This document shows, in pieces, positions 33,667 through 45,674 of a stretch of 64,000 nt of DNA. Position 1 is the first letter of the stretch, and each line of letters opens with the position of its first letter. The notes under the pieces are model-generated. The model did no database searches and was not told the origin of the DNA. It was given only the letters and a program-made list of their open reading frames with translations. A program made the translations under genes and the position numbers. The stretch spans positions 188,825,548 through 188,889,547 of the forward strand of contig CM054115.1 of the NCBI GenBank assembly GCA_028673005.1. The letters run 5' to 3'. Origin of the DNA: Tanypteryx hageni. Its lineage: Eukaryota; Arthropoda; Insecta; Odonata; Petaluridae.

Positions 33667-34470
33667 ATATTGACAGGAAATGTTCAGCATGTTTACCATT
33701 CCAAGTAGTTCTCATACCAAAAATACCACTTGTAGTTAATAGTTTATCATGGATAGAGAAAAATTGGAAAACATATTATTAGAGCTTTATCAGGTTTAAA
33801 ATAATAAAAGCAATGTCAAAATCTCTTTCTGATATTATATTTTGGATTTATTTTTGAAATAAACGAATTTAATAAATGTTACTCTTTATACGCTAATATG
33901 TCTGGATCAAGTCTCCTTTGCCGAAGAGTCGTCATGCGGAAAAGAAAATCGCCCATTTGTTCACTCGTCTATGATCAAGCAGAGTTCGGTAATAATCATC
34001 TCCATGACAACAATCCAATTAAATGCGATTTAAAACGCAAAAACGCTGTGCTTTAGTAGAAATTCAAGAAAATAATCGACATAGAACGGTACAAACCTCG
34101 CTCCGATATCACAATTTTACGATGTTTCAAATTGTTAAAGAAAACGTCTTTGCACGAATGATTTGAGACTTCCTGTGTAAAACAAATGGCGAAAAATGTT
34201 CCTGGAATCGAACCCGGAACTTCAATCTTCGCCAAATAAAATAAAGCCCGGAGGTGGGCCCTGGCAGCACGAGCCTCATACCAAGTTTCATGAAAATCGG
34301 TTCATTGATGCAAAAGTTGTTAGTGGGGGCCACACACACACACATGCACACACATACACACACACATGCACACACATGCACACACATACACACACATACA
34401 CATACATACAGTACCATTTCATAAGATTATGTTTCCTTTGGAAACAAGTCTAATAAAAATGACTCATTTT
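33667..34470 (+). repeat. Repeat family B, copy 1
   Basis: Direct-orientation match to 45675-46440 along its whole length: ATTGACAGGAAATGTTCAGC, AAATACCACTTGTA, TTATCAGGTTTAAAATA, AAATGCGATTTAAAACGCAA, TGGAATCGAACCCGG, CCCGGAGGTGGGCCCTGGCA, GCACGAGCCTCATACCAAGT, then a (CA)-rich run and TTTGGAAACAAG. On the minus strand CCGGGTTCGATTCCA is an RNA polymerase III B-box, so the family may include a tRNA-derived segment. The (CA)n part has grown to ~80 bp here (34331-34410). Confidence 0.7.
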
Positions 34471-35004
34471 TTTAAATGTATAAGTGTATAACATGTGGAA
34501 TTACCGAAAATTTATAACATAACGAAAACTAACACTTTGCGCTTTATGATATTGAAGTCATAGTCCTCGATCGATATTTTTTTTACAAAAAAAAGACAAC
34601 TTTATTCGGTGAGTTATTTTGCTTTCCTTAAAGGATGATAAAATCACTTTGTGACTGGAGATGTTTGTCTGTACCGTACTGAAGCTATATTTTCCTAAAG
34701 AACGTGGGATGAATCTCTGTCAAATTAACTACCAATTAAAAATATACTTCGCCATTATAATTGATTCTATTGATCTTATAGTCGTCTAATTGCTGTTCGG
34801 CCATATGCCCCACGAAATAATCCGCGTGTGCACGTAAAATTGCTTCAGTTATTTCATTTAAAATTAAAAATGTTTTTAATTTTGTCATTCCAGGCTGTAT
34901 TTTTATCAGGTAAAAATATTTAAAACTATTCTCAACTCATTATATAAGCCAACTGAGTTGTTTTGTTTGTTAGTGTGTATTTCTCGCTAATCAATCTCTT
35001 GAAT
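34471..35004. other. AT-rich intergenic DNA, nothing recognised
   Basis: No frame, family match or RNA motif was seen. Confidence 0.45.
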
Positions 35005-35262
35005 TATTACAGCCGGAACTCCTTACACACCAGACACTCACAAGGGAAGGAAATCCGGTGCCTGCGTTCGCCTACTCTTAAGGAGAAGCACCAAGGCAGC
35101 CAACTGGTTAACGTCCCTTCCGAAGGATGGAACGCTGTCTTCAAATGACACACTTTGACGATCCCAAGTTGACAAATCCGACCTCCGCCGGATTCTAACC
35201 TGGGATCGTTGCATGGAAGACTAACCCTCTAACCACTCCGCCACCGCCACCCTCAAACTGAG
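35005..35262 (-). mobile_element. tRNA-derived SINE
   Basis: On the minus strand an A-box-like TGGCGGAGTGG (plus 35233-35243), followed by TTAGAGGG, precedes a B-box-like GGTTAGAATCC (plus 35190-35200) 43 nt later, the spacing of a tRNA gene. The body continues with GACAGCGTTCCATCCTTCGG and AAGGGACGTTAACCAGTTGG, a block I recall from other invertebrate SINEs, and GGCACCGGATTTCC. The anticodon arm does not fold as a normal tRNA, and the homologous body downstream marks a SINE rather than a tRNA gene. The 3' end near 35005 is approximate. Confidence 0.68.
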
Positions 35263-35883
35263 TTAGACAGCACTAATTTTTAGATATTCCATCAGTTGAA
35301 AGGTGAGCTATGAAGTCATTGATTTTATTGCTGAATACATTAAACACATTTCCTTAAGTAAATATACATAAACTGAACGACCAAATTTGAAAGAGGATTA
35401 TCAAGCTCGACTTACACCTAGAAACAATTGATAAATTCTCTCTCCAATGGACATAAAGGTGCTCGAAAATTCAAATATGGGTTTCGGCCATAATGATGTC
35501 GTCATCAATGGTGACACAACTATATTAGATTCTAAACAAGATAATCCAAACGGAACTTATGATTCCACATTCCCGTCTGGTTAATTATTAAGGGAAATTA
35601 AATAATAAATGAAAATCAATACAGTATTAAACTGGAAAAATGAATCCTCATCATATATATTAATTACTTATACTATAATTAAATTTTCACATAACCGAGT
35701 AGTGCAGCAATTATTGTACTTATGTTGGCATTAATAGCTTTAAAATCACCGGAGATGAGTTTCTCTTTGTGTTATCAAATTTCATAATTTAGCGTTATAA
35801 AATAATGCAAATACATTCGAACGGAAAACGAAATTGATCAGGCGTGTTTGTGTGCCAAAAATAACGCGTGTATGTACCAGACC

Positions 35884-36555
35884 AGGGATCAACAACCTGC
35901 ATTTATAGGGCCGCATGGGGCCCCCAGGGTGATTTTGTGCGGCCCTCAGCCTTTCAGGCAAACTTAGGTCATTGTGATTATATGAATAAGTAGCTTTTAC
36001 CACAATAAATAATATGGCATCTTACATCTGTAAAATTTTATTTAAAAATGAATCATACCTACCCTTAGAACAAGGATATGAATTTATCTATCTTTCGTAT
36101 AAATTCCATTTACTCAACAGCGGATGGGCAACATACCACCTTTGTACATGTGACTCATACTAACTAGTTTCACAATTTCCCTTTTTCATTTTGATTCTCC
36201 ACCACAACGAGAAGAACCAAACTCATTCGGCAATGGCTATTTAGCAGGATTCTGTAGCATAGTTTTATTTACTCTTCAGCAATTTTACTCTGTTAAGAAA
36301 TTGTACATTAAGATTCAATAAATTTACTGTTATACCTCTTTTCATTTTGATAATTTTTTAAATTGATGTTTTAAAGTCCATCAATATTTCATTTTGTTTA
36401 AACAAACTTCAATTTTCACGCTTCATGACACTAAAATAAGGGGAAAGTTGTAATAATATTCATCTCGTTTTAAATGTGCGGTCCTTCCCACGCATTGTGT
36501 TATCATATGTGCGGCCCTCGCCGCACGCTTGAAGAATCAATGTGACCCACTTACC
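35884..36555. mobile_element. hAT MITE, left part, split by a LINE
   Basis: The left end CAGGGATCAACAACCTGCA with GGGCCGCATGGGGCCCCCAG is a hAT-type terminus. 36475-36545 has GCGGTCCTTCCCACGC and GTGCGGCCCTCGCCGCACGC of the same GCGGCCC type. The matching right end, CTAAAGGTTGGGGACCACTG, lies at about 39637-39656 on the far side of the CR1-like LINE. Flanking 8-mers (TACCAGAC, TACAGCCA) match poorly, so the duplication is not proven. Confidence 0.55.
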
Positions 36556-39500
36556 CATACATCTACATCTACAGTTTACCCTGCAAGCCACTGCAAGGGT
36601 GTGTGGCAGGGGGTGTATTAACACCAAGGGGACAACTCCAAAATTAGGCCTTGGTTTACGCCTCTACGCGAGGTTACTTTTGATCGCAAGTTTTATTCTG
36701 CTCAGCTATCATTCTAGGGAAAAATAAGCCCTTGTATCTCTCTGTCCTACAGGCTATCTCTCTTATTTTGCGAGGATGGTCCATTCTACCGATATAGGTG
36801 GGAGTTATTATTTCTTCGACGTCGCTGGAGAAAGTACTCTTTCTAAATCTTTCAAGAAGTTTTAACCTAGCACGTGACCGGCGCTCAGCTAGTGATTCCC
36901 ATCCTAAGTCCTGTATCAAGCCTGTAACGCTTTTATTTCTATCATAACAATTTTTGACGAATCTAGCAGTTTTTCGCTGCACTTTCTCTAACTCGGCGAT
37001 TAATCCTTTCTCGTACGGATCCCATATGCTCGACGCATACTCTAGCATCGGTCTAACTAAAGAAAAGTAACAGGTCTCCTTGACTTTTTCTTCGCTTTTA
37101 CCTACTATCCGTTTGATGAATCCTAGTTTCTGCTTAGCTTTCCCGGATATATTTCGTATGTGTGTCCCACGAGAGGTTACTTGTTAAAAGGACACCTAAG
37201 TATTTGACGGATTCGGCTAATTTTAGATGTACGCCTTCTATACTGTAATTCATCGTCTCAATTTCTTTGTTTCTCCAGAATCTCATGACGGAACATTTAC
37301 CTAAGTTCAGCTCTAACTGCCACTCTTTACACTACTCAAGAATTGTGTGTAGGTCGTTAGAAAGTAATGCTTGATCAGCAGGACTGTTAATCTCTCTGTA
37401 AACTACCGTATCATCCGCAAATAACTTGATTTTACTTGTAATAACCTTATCTAAGTCATTTTTGTGTATAACGAATAATAGGGGACCGATGACACTTCCC
37501 TGTGGAACACCGGAGGCCACGCTGACCGAATCGGATTTAAATCCACCTATGAATACTATTTGTTCCCGATCATTGAGAAAGTCCCTGATCCACTCGATTA
37601 TCTTTCGATTTATTCCACAGGCTTGTAATTTTTTCAATAACTTAGTATGAGGGACTTTATCAAATGCCTTCTTGAAGTCAAGAAAAACCGCGTCTGAGTA
37701 TTTCGATCACCGAATCGTAGTATATCATGTGCAAACAGAGCGAGCTGAGTTTCACAAGATCTTGCTTTCCTAAAACCATGCTGATATTTACTGAGCAAGT
37801 CCTGGCTATCTAAGAAGTCCATCACAGAACTAACGATGATGTGCTCTAGAATCTTGCAAGATATTGAGGTTAGCGAAATCGGCCTGTAGTTTTCTCGGTC
37901 GTCTTTTTTCCCGCCTTTATGTAGCGGAGTTATAAACGCTAATTTCCATTCCTTAGGTATAACGCCATGACTAAGTGACTTACTGAAAACTGTTTCCGAT
38001 AAGGTGCTATTTCTAGCGCTAATTCCTTTAATACTCTAGCTGGTATCTCTTCCGGTCCCGGGGATTTATTTGCATTGATGATTTTGAGCTGTTCTGCTAT
38101 ACCTTTTGCTGATATAAGTATATCGTTCATCTTCTCTTCGCTTGGTTCGGGTGGATCGTCCTTCCTTTTTTCCACCTCGGTCGTAAATACGCTTTGAATA
38201 AATGAGTTTAACAAGTTTCCTTTATCAATGCTATCGTAAACTACCTCTCCTTTGTCGTTTCTTAATTGTGCTACGGTTGGGCGTCGATCTTGAACTTCTC
38301 TAACATAAGACCAAAAGATTTTGGGATTTTCGTTTAGATGTTCACAGAGAATCTTTTTCTTAAAGTTCATTAATGCCTTGCGCATAATCTTTTTAGTCCA
38401 AGTCCGACAATTTCTGTACTTGTTTGAAATTGTATTTATTACCTCCTGTGACATAATATTTTTGGCGCATTTAAGTTTTGAGTGAAGCATTCTTTGTCGC
38501 CTTAGAGCACATCTAACCTGCCGATTATACCACCTAGGTTCTCCATTATCAGTAATATATTTACTTGATATGTACGTATTTATACCTGTTGTAATTACAG
38601 ATAAGAAAGCTTTCCAAGTTTCCTCAATGTTCTTCGTGCTTGCTAATTTTCTGAAAGTTGCGTAATCTTTAATAAGTTTCTCTTTAAAGTCCGAAAAGTT
38701 AGCATTTTTAAATATGTACACTTTTCGCTTAGGCTTGCGATACTTTACGAATTCTATGTTCAAGAAACTTGAACTACTCGGTGATCGCTGATTATTTCCT
38801 CAATAACTACTTCAGAAACACGTTCAGGGATATTAATTGCTATTAAGTCTAATATATTGTCCTCTCTCGTGGGTTCTCTGACTACCTGAATATGGGAATG
38901 TTTATTGAAGGTGTCTATTAGTGCTTCGCATGACTCACGATTTCTACCGGGTGGTGTGATGCTGCAACTGCGCCAATTTATCGAGGGTAGATTGAAGTCT
39001 CCCCCTACTATAGTAAGACTTTTGTTATTTTTCATCTGTATTGAGTTTATTTGGGCCTCTAGCTCATAATTTTCTTCTGCGCCTGCACCTGGCGGCCTAT
39101 AGCATGCACATACGTGGATGTTTCCTAAGCCCCCCTGCTGATTGTACACCAAATGCTTTCTATTCTGTTTTCCGTAAAATCAATTGGCGAACTGATAAGC
39201 GTGTCCTTCACCGCTATAAAAACTCCACCTCCGTTCCTATTTACCCTATCTCGTCTGTGAATATTATATCTTAAGGGGAAAATTTCTCGGTCGTGTATAT
39301 CCGAAGTTAGCCAGCTCTCTGTGCCTATCACTATATCTGCCTCAGTTTCCTCTAATAAATTCTGAAATTCTGCTGTCTTATTCCTGATACTACGGCAGTT
39401 TATATTTAAAATTGATAATGAGTCGCTTTTGGGCCGCTTCTGAATTTTTTCTGTGTTATGGATGGTGCGACTTCTAAGAGCGGCGTTATCATTGCTATTA

Positions 39501-39619
39501 TTAGCGCAGAGTTTATTGAGTCCCAACGTCGACCTAGGTATTGACCTACTATCGGAGTTAATGAAGTTATTCTGATAATTAGTGCAGTTATTTGATGACC
39601 CCGAGATTGACCTATGCAT
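36556..39619 (-). pseudogene. CR1/jockey-like LINE, near full-length second ORF, broken
   Basis: Minus strand, from high coordinates down. The APE endonuclease has SLSILNINCRSIRNKTAEF, IVIGTESWLTS, HRRDRVNRNGGGVFIAVKD, IVGGDFNLPSINW, DNILDLIAIN and EEIISDHRVV. The linker and RT start (37939-38763) have NPKIFWSYVREVQ and ANKSPGPEEIPARVLKELA. RT pieces are YQHGFRKARSCETQLALFAH, SVASGVPQGSVIGPLLFVIH, KIKLFADDTVVYRE (FADD catalytic box) and, at 36674-37048, a C-terminal region with RPMLEYASSIWDPYEKG-type sequence and VQRKTARFV. At least six stops or frameshifts are needed to connect them. The 3' end has a CCACTGCAAGGGTGTGTGGC hairpin and a short (GTAGAT)n tail. Confidence 0.9.
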
Positions 39620-39656
39620 TGGCCTACTCTTTAATCTAAAGGTTGGGGACCACTGT
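39620..39656. mobile_element. hAT MITE, right terminal repeat
   Basis: CTAAAGGTTGGGGACCACTG, reverse complement CAGTGGTCCCCAACC, pairs with the CAGGGATCAACAACC start at 35884. The LINE frame that seems to start at 39664 begins inside this repeat and is therefore a chance extension. Confidence 0.5.
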
Positions 39657-41386
39657 ACAGCCATACCCCGTTTGACGCTGGGGATGCGTCCCTGAAAATG
39701 AAAGCGCTAACTGAATCAGCGTTATGCGGGGTCGTTTCGGTACAGTGCTTGTGGAGAAGCGCTCCTAAAATGGTAATTTATTACCAGTTTTCAAAATATT
39801 CGTACTATATCCGCTCTTTTCTCCTATACTTTGAAAAATATACTGTAAATAATTAATCCATTCGCAATGTAGCAGATCTGCTACACACTAGAAATCCTTC
39901 AATATACTGTCGCAGCTTTTTTGTAGTTTTCTCACAATGTAACAGATTTCACAAACCCACTCACTTAATAAACGGCGCCCAATATCACCAATAGGTGTAC
40001 AATTTTGTGAGATATGTAGACAAAACCATAGATTGCTCTGCAGTCCGAGAACGTTGTGTTTCTGCTGTGGTTCTTTCGATGGTTTCGGCAGTTTTCTTCA
40101 GTTTCTTTGATTGAACATTTTCTGCAACGCGTCAAAAATGTGCAAATCACAGGTCTTGAAAATTTCAAATTGTTTTTTCCACAGCGCAACACTTACGAAG
40201 AACATCGTCAAACACGTTTCTTCAGCCAGGCCAACTAAATACTGTATAGGCACCTCATTTTCCCTCGGAATTGTCATAGGCAAAAAAAATTCTCGAAAAA
40301 ACCCGGACTCGACTCCAAAAGATCATTTCTATTTCCCATAAGATAACACGTGAAAAATCAATTTAGCGAAGTCTCATTCTATTGCTCAAAAACTTAGAAA
40401 CGCTGATCCTCGATCTTCAAACCGTGACAAAGTTAAATGAATCAAGGATTTTAGTATTGTCGCCGATTGTCTCGCACTGTCCGCAAACGCTCTAATTTTA
40501 CCTTTAAAATTACTTATTGTTGTAAAGGATGTTAATTTGAACAAATTTAAATGAAACATTTTAAAGTGTTGTGTTGTAGATTAGCAATTCATTAGATAAC
40601 TATATTTATACAGGTTTTTATATGGATGGTTGATGTGGTGTTAGGAAAAGAAAAATTTATTATTTTTGTCATTTAAGTTAGGTGACTAAAATATGAAATA
40701 TTCAACAATTTCACTCCTACTATTATCTAAAGCTGAATTACTTTGAACTAGCATTATATTTTCGTTGATTTTAAGCGATATGAATGGATAAGTTAGTATT
40801 TCCATTAATGAAACAAAAGATACTATCAAACTTCTCACTACTTATATACCAAACATTCTTACGTTTACCACTTCTGCCTTCCATTCTCTCAACTGTAAAA
40901 AGATTAAATAGAGAGACCCCCACATCACTCATCAGCTGGTAGGTAGACACTTTTGCAAATTTTTACGCTCATGCAAGATGAAAGATTACAATAATTATAT
41001 TATAAAGTTTGTTCATATTAATGTATTACCCATATAAAAGTTGGTTATGAAAATTCTTTTTTATACCTTTACTTGTTCTGTTATTTCAGACACGTACTCA
41101 CTTTCTAGAAGATTCCTATTTGAGGTTTGGCGAAACGAGAGTGACAGAACGAGGCGGAACTATAGTGTGTGCGCTTATATTCTGAAAAAAATTTGAGCTA
41201 CAGCATTGTGCCGAAGATGTTAAGCAGTGTATAGAAAACAATAGAACGGTTCTGTAGTAATCTGTCGGCAAGATGGACAGCAAGTAATAGAACATTGATC
41301 CGATTTACGCTGAAAAAAGTTGTTGGAGGAAGATTTGACTTTACCAGAAATAGTCATGAGCGCGATTTCCAATAGGTTACAACAGG
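39657..41386. other. Intergenic DNA, no gene recognised
   Basis: 39660-39750 contains ACCCCGTTTGACGCTGGGG and GCGTTATGCGGGGTC, resembling pogo-type MITE ends, without a defined partner. The overlapping frames at 39965-40341 lie on both strands and show no domain. Confidence 0.4.
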
Positions 41387-41790
41387 GGTCGGCAAGGTTT
41401 TTCTCTCGAGTGCCACTCTACCAATATTCATAATTTGTAGCGATGCGCGCGTGCCAAGCGTACATAAAATACTGATTCATGGTTCGGAAATAATAAAATC
41501 AGCCATATTGCCTATAGGACAGTATTTGAAGAAGCGCGAAATAAGGACTGCAAAAGATACTCGCGAAAATGTTCCAGAAAAAATGCCTTAGAGGATTTAT
41601 TGCACATGCTATTGATTTCTTCTGATCCTATTATATCTAGTTTTAGAAACCTCCCTCAACGACAAACCGGAAGTTTAAATGCAAAAGTGTTGGATGTACT
41701 GTTAAATACACCAGCCCCAAACTCTTCTCAAACAGAAGATTCTATTCCGAACTCTGAATCTGAAAGTCATGGTTCAATTTGTAGTTAAGT
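41387..41790 (+). mobile_element. hAT terminal repeat and short ORF remnant
   Basis: CAGGGGTCGGCAAGGTTTTT with GAGTGCC and CGCGTGCCAAGCG is a typical hAT left end. The short frame 41600-41788 (FRNLPQRQTGSLNAKVLDVL) that follows is unrecognised and Ser-rich at its end. No right terminus was found, so the element is incomplete. Confidence 0.45.
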
Positions 41791-42049
41791 ACTCTGGAAA
41801 ATATATATTTAGTGAATAATTAATTGTGGTACAATTATTTTGATAGTCTGTTACAGATTTAAGCATTAGAAGAAACTGTGTAATGTTGTATTTATTTAGA
41901 AAAATAAAAACAAGCTCTATTTCTCAAGGTGTGTGTAATGTTATAAACATAACCTATTTCTATAAATATATTTACAATTGTAAATATTATGTACATTCGA
42001 GCACCAAAAGTTAATTGGAATTAAAAAGAAAGTAAACAGAAGGAATTTT

Positions 42050-42981
42050 GTGTCACTTACCTACAGATATATTTCACTTGTACCCCATCCACTTTGAATC
42101 CTGCGATTGGAAAAGTAAATGAGGATGTAGACAGAATATGTTCATGGGCAACTATAAATAAATTAACAATTAACCCCTCAAAAACTAAAGCGGTTATTGT
42201 GGGCAGCTCCTACTTTGTTAAAAATCTTGCTGTAGATATTCCTAAAATTGTCTTAGAAAATTGTTACGTTGACTATTCATCCTCGATCCTTGATCTAGGG
42301 TTAATGATAGACCAGACACTTTCCTGGAAAAAACATATCACCAGTGTTTCTAATAATTTTTTCAGGGCTCTTCATTAATTAAAAAGACATCGAAACAAAT
42401 TTCCACCAAATGCGGAACCCACTAATCTGAGGCTTACACTCTTCTCCTCATTGATTCTTCCGCATTTGGTTATTGCTGCCTTGGATATAATGAGATCAGC
42501 GGGGAACATAATAGTAAGCTTCAGAGAGCATTAAACTCTTGTATGCGTTTTGTTTTACGATGTCCCAAAATATGACCACATTAGTGGCTTTTACATTAAA
42601 TCGAAGTTTCTTAAAACAGATAAAAGAAGGACATACTTCCTGGGAAATCTTTTTTAAAAGATCTTGAACACTAAGACGCCAAGCTACCTTTACCAACTGT
42701 TTACCTACTCTCCAGATATGCAAAACTGAGCCATACGTATTTCCAAAGACCATCTGTATACTCCCAACCATCGCACTACTACATACCACAATTCATTTTT
42801 AATAAATCTGCTGCATTCTTGGATAGGTTCAAAAATAAACTCTATAACTATTTATTGAATAACTGCAATCAAGAGCTTTTTAACATAATGTAATGTGCAA
42901 CATCATTAGTTAAATTTATGTATAGATACGTTATAACTTTCTACGTTCTAAATTTCGCTCTTCACGCGTTATGGAAATATA
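42050..42981 (+). pseudogene. LINE RT C-terminal fragment, cut by mariner
   Basis: From about 42058 the frame reads LQIYFTCTPSTLNPAIGKVN, then EDVDRICSWATINKLTINPS, KTKAVIVGSS, the ILDLGLMIDQTLSWKKHI block and NNFFRALH. This is the region after the YxDD box of a CR1/jockey-like LINE (LNPxKT and LGxxxDxxLxWxxH pattern). Homology goes on in broken frames through LQRALNSCMRFVLRCPK (about 42510-42560) to a FKNKLYNYLLNN-like end (about 42890). The 3' leader resumes after the mariner at 44235. Confidence 0.8.
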
Positions 42982-44232
42982 TTAGTTGTCCCATAAATTC
43001 ATAGTGTTGGTTCTATTATACAGAAGTAAATAAGTGTCATAGAAACTTTGTTTACGGATTGTTTGAAATAAAATTTACAATAATCAACAAAATGAACTAT
43101 ACTCAGTCTTATTCTTTATAAGGTGGAGTTTATTTCGACCCCAAAAATTAGTTTTGATAAAGTTTATTTGAGACGCGTTATGATTTATGAGTTTAAAAAA
43201 GGAAATAATCCTGCAACTGCTACAAAAACATTTGTTTAGTTTACGGTGAGAATGCGGTATCAGAAAGCACCGTTCAAAAGTGGTTCAGGAGGTTCCGTGA
43301 TGGAAATTTTAGCATTGGAGGCGAGGAACGCTCAGGTAGACCGTCCATCGTTGATGATGAAAAAATTCGTATTGAAATTGAAAACCCACAAAAAACAGTA
43401 AGAGAGTTGGCAAAAACATTTGATATTTCGAAATCAACAGTTTTCCGCCACGTTCAGCAGCTTGGTTTTGTCAGCCGGTATGACTTTTGGGTTCCCCATA
43501 AGCTGACCGAAAAGAATCGTATCAGTGCTTGTGTTTCACTGCTTAATCGGCAGCAGAATGACCCGTTTCTTGAACGATTCGTGACCGGAGACGAATAGTG
43601 GATATTCTACGACAATGTTCAAAGAAAACACCATTGGTCTTAGCCAGGTGATTCTTTTTCCACACCCCCAAAGCTGGATTACACCTCAAGAAAGTAATGC
43701 TGTGTGTTTGGTGGGATTGCCGGGGTATTATCTATTACGAATTGTTGGGAAACAATGAAATTGTTTACAGTAACAAATACTGTAGACAGCTGCAAAGTTT
43801 GAAGCAGGCAATCGCTCAGAAACGGCAAGCGCTGGCGAACAGACGCGGAATTGTTTTCCACCATGACAACGCGCGACCGCACTCTGCAATCATTACACAA
43901 CACAAGTTGAAGGAGCTAAAATGGGATACACTTATTCATCCTCCGTATTTCCCAGACCTGGCATCATAGATTACCATTTATTCAGATCGCTGCAAAATTT
44001 TATAAATGCGAAAATCTTGACAAATAGAAATGATGTTGAATCCCATCTCCAGCAGTTTTTTGACTCCAAATCAACAGGTTTCTATCAAGATGGAATCGAA
44101 AAACTGGTAGGTAGATGGGAAAAGGTAATTGAACAAAATGGACAATATGTTATTGATTAAAATAAAAAACTTTTAAAAAATAATTCGTTTCAACTTTCAC
44201 CCTAAAACGCTACAAGTTTATGGGACAACCCA
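42982..44232 (+). mobile_element. mariner-family transposon, full length, inactive
   Basis: 1,251 bp between TA dinucleotides (42980-42981 and 44233-44234). The ends TTAGTTGTCCCATAAATTC and, reverse-complemented, TGGGTTGTCCCATAAACTT are terminal inverted repeats of ~19 bp. One transposase gene fills the interior on the plus strand. Insertion is into the 3' part of a LINE, whose simple-repeat tail reappears at about 44457-44471. Both ends and the TA duplication are intact. Confidence 0.9.
43172..44160 (+). pseudogene. mariner transposase (DD34D type), broken
   Basis: Order of landmarks: EFKKGNNPATATKTF region (first helix-turn-helix), then after frameshifts the GGEERSGRPS-type block, KTVRELAKTFDISKSTVFRH (second helix-turn-helix), WVPHKLTEKN, FVTGDE (first catalytic Asp) followed at once by an in-frame TAG, a VWWDCRGIIYYELL block, IVFHHDNARPHSA (second Asp), and PDLASIDYHLFRSL (third Asp). 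It ends YVID at a TAA. The three acidic residues are present, but the TAG after TGDE and at least two frameshifts (near 43230 and 43960) inactivate it. Confidence 0.9.
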
Positions 44233-44234
44233 TA

Positions 44235-44471
44235 TAATTATAACACTGTCATGTGATATGTGATTCATGTACTATGTATGTAATATTTATTTGATTATGT
44301 GAAGATCTTATATAAAATCAGATAAACATTGAACCAACTTAACAGTACATACATACTTTTATGTTATCGAGCAGCTCCTCGATTCAATATGTTAAATTTA
44401 TTTTTGCCAGTATATAAACCTATTTTTTTCAGCTGCTGTATGTCCTTAAAGGCCACTGGCCTAGGATAGTA
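44235..44471 (+). mobile_element. LINE 3' leader and tail, displaced by mariner
   Basis: CTTAAAGGCCACTGGCCTAG (GGCCACTGGCC forms a hairpin) followed by GTAAATATATTTATCTATCT looks like a LINE 3' end with a (TATC)n tail. It continues the LINE interrupted at 42981. Confidence 0.6.
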
Positions 44472-45225
44472 AATATATTTATCTATCTATCTTCTTCCTC
44501 CCCTTCTCCCTCCCCTTTCCCTCACCTTTTCCCTTCACTTCTCCCGCCCCTTCTCCCTTCCCTGCTACCTTTCCTTCTCCCTCCCCTACATTCCTCCCCT
44601 TCTATCTCCCATATCTTCCACACCTTCTCCCTCCCCTTCTTCCTCCCCTATCTTCCTCCCCATTTCTTTCCCCTATCCTCATCCCCTGCAAACTTTCCTT
44701 CTCCCTCCCCTACCTTCCTACCAGTCTCCCTCCGTTATCTCCCTCCCCTTCTCCCTTCACTTATCCCTCCTTATCTCCCTGCCCTCGCCTTCCCCTATCT
44801 TCCTCCTCTCCTCCCTCATGTTTCATGACGAGGGGTTAGGTGGAAGATGGGAATTCTTAGTCTCAATCTCGCCCCAAATAAAGACCAAATCAATCAATAC
44901 CCTTCTCCCTCCCCTTCTCCCTCCCCTTCTCCCTCCCCTTCTCCCTCCCTTCTCTCTCCCCTTCTCCCTCCCATCCTTCCTCCCCTTCGTCCTCCCCTTC
45001 GCCCTCCCATCCTCCCCCATTCTCCCTCCCCTTCTCCCTCCTCTGCTACCTTTTCTTCTCCCCCTTACTCCCTCCCCTACTCAAGCTTCTCCTTTCCCTT
45101 CACCATTCAATTTTCCCTCCCCTACTCCCTGCCTTCCCCTACTCATTCTTCTCCCTTCCTTACTCTTCTTCTCCCTCCCTTACTCCTTCTTCTCTCTCCC
45201 TTACTCCCTCCCCTCCCCTACTCAG
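44472..45225 (+). repeat. Pyrimidine-rich (CCCTTCTCCCT)n-like satellite tract
   Basis: The unit CTTCTCCCTCCCC is tandemly repeated with variants over ~750 bp, most regular at 44899-44960. It starts at the LINE tail. Frames of 131-151 aa here are Pro/Ser/Leu low-complexity translations with no gene behind them. Confidence 0.85.
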
Positions 45226-45674
45226 CGCTCCGTGATTGTTAGCTCGCGTGGAACTACAGGAATGGTATTCTAAGCATTATTTCGCTTTTTTTTAAAGGAA
45301 GATGTTGGCATTCTAGATATTCCGGGGGTATACAAGTTTAGTTTTGCAAGGACTTCCCAGCGTTCGTCGATGCCTTAATTTTCTCGGGAAGAAAATAAAC
45401 ACGAAAACCCTTTTTCCCTCCTTTGTGTAACGCGAGATGGCAGCAGCGCTCTTACGCTACTCGTTTTCCCCGAAGAGGGAAAGAGGTGTTCATTCGAAAC
45501 GCGACCCTTAAAACACTCAACTCTTCCTCTTCGGTGTTTTACTTTCTTTGATCGCATCATTATCTCCATTTAAGAGTTCTTTAAATCGGGCGAGTGGAAC
45601 GTCGATTCTTAGGAACTAAAAACAAATTCACACGTTCGTGAACAGCCATTAGCTAACGCACCACATTTGCGAAT
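45226..45674. other. Intergenic DNA, nothing recognised
   Basis: 45430-45500 is richer in GC but has no domain-bearing frame. Confidence 0.4.

Noticed and set aside
34127..34417. Cys/Val-rich minus frame (VCVCVCMCVHVCACV) that looks like a Cys-rich peptide
   Set aside because: It is the translation of the (CA)n/(TG)n tract within repeat family B, not a real Cys-rich protein.
35150..35262. Possible tRNA gene on the minus strand
   Set aside because: A- and B-boxes are good, but acceptor and anticodon arms do not pair and the sequence continues as a SINE body.
39665..39760. pogo/Tigger-type MITE suggested by ACCCCGTTTGACGCTGGGG and GCGTTATGCGGGGTC
   Set aside because: The two ends do not match well enough, and no TA duplication pair could be fixed.
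44818..45273. Pro/Ser/Leu-rich frames of 131-151 aa
   Set aside because: They arise from the CTTCTCCCTCCCC tandem repeat and are open on two frames at once, a compositional effect.
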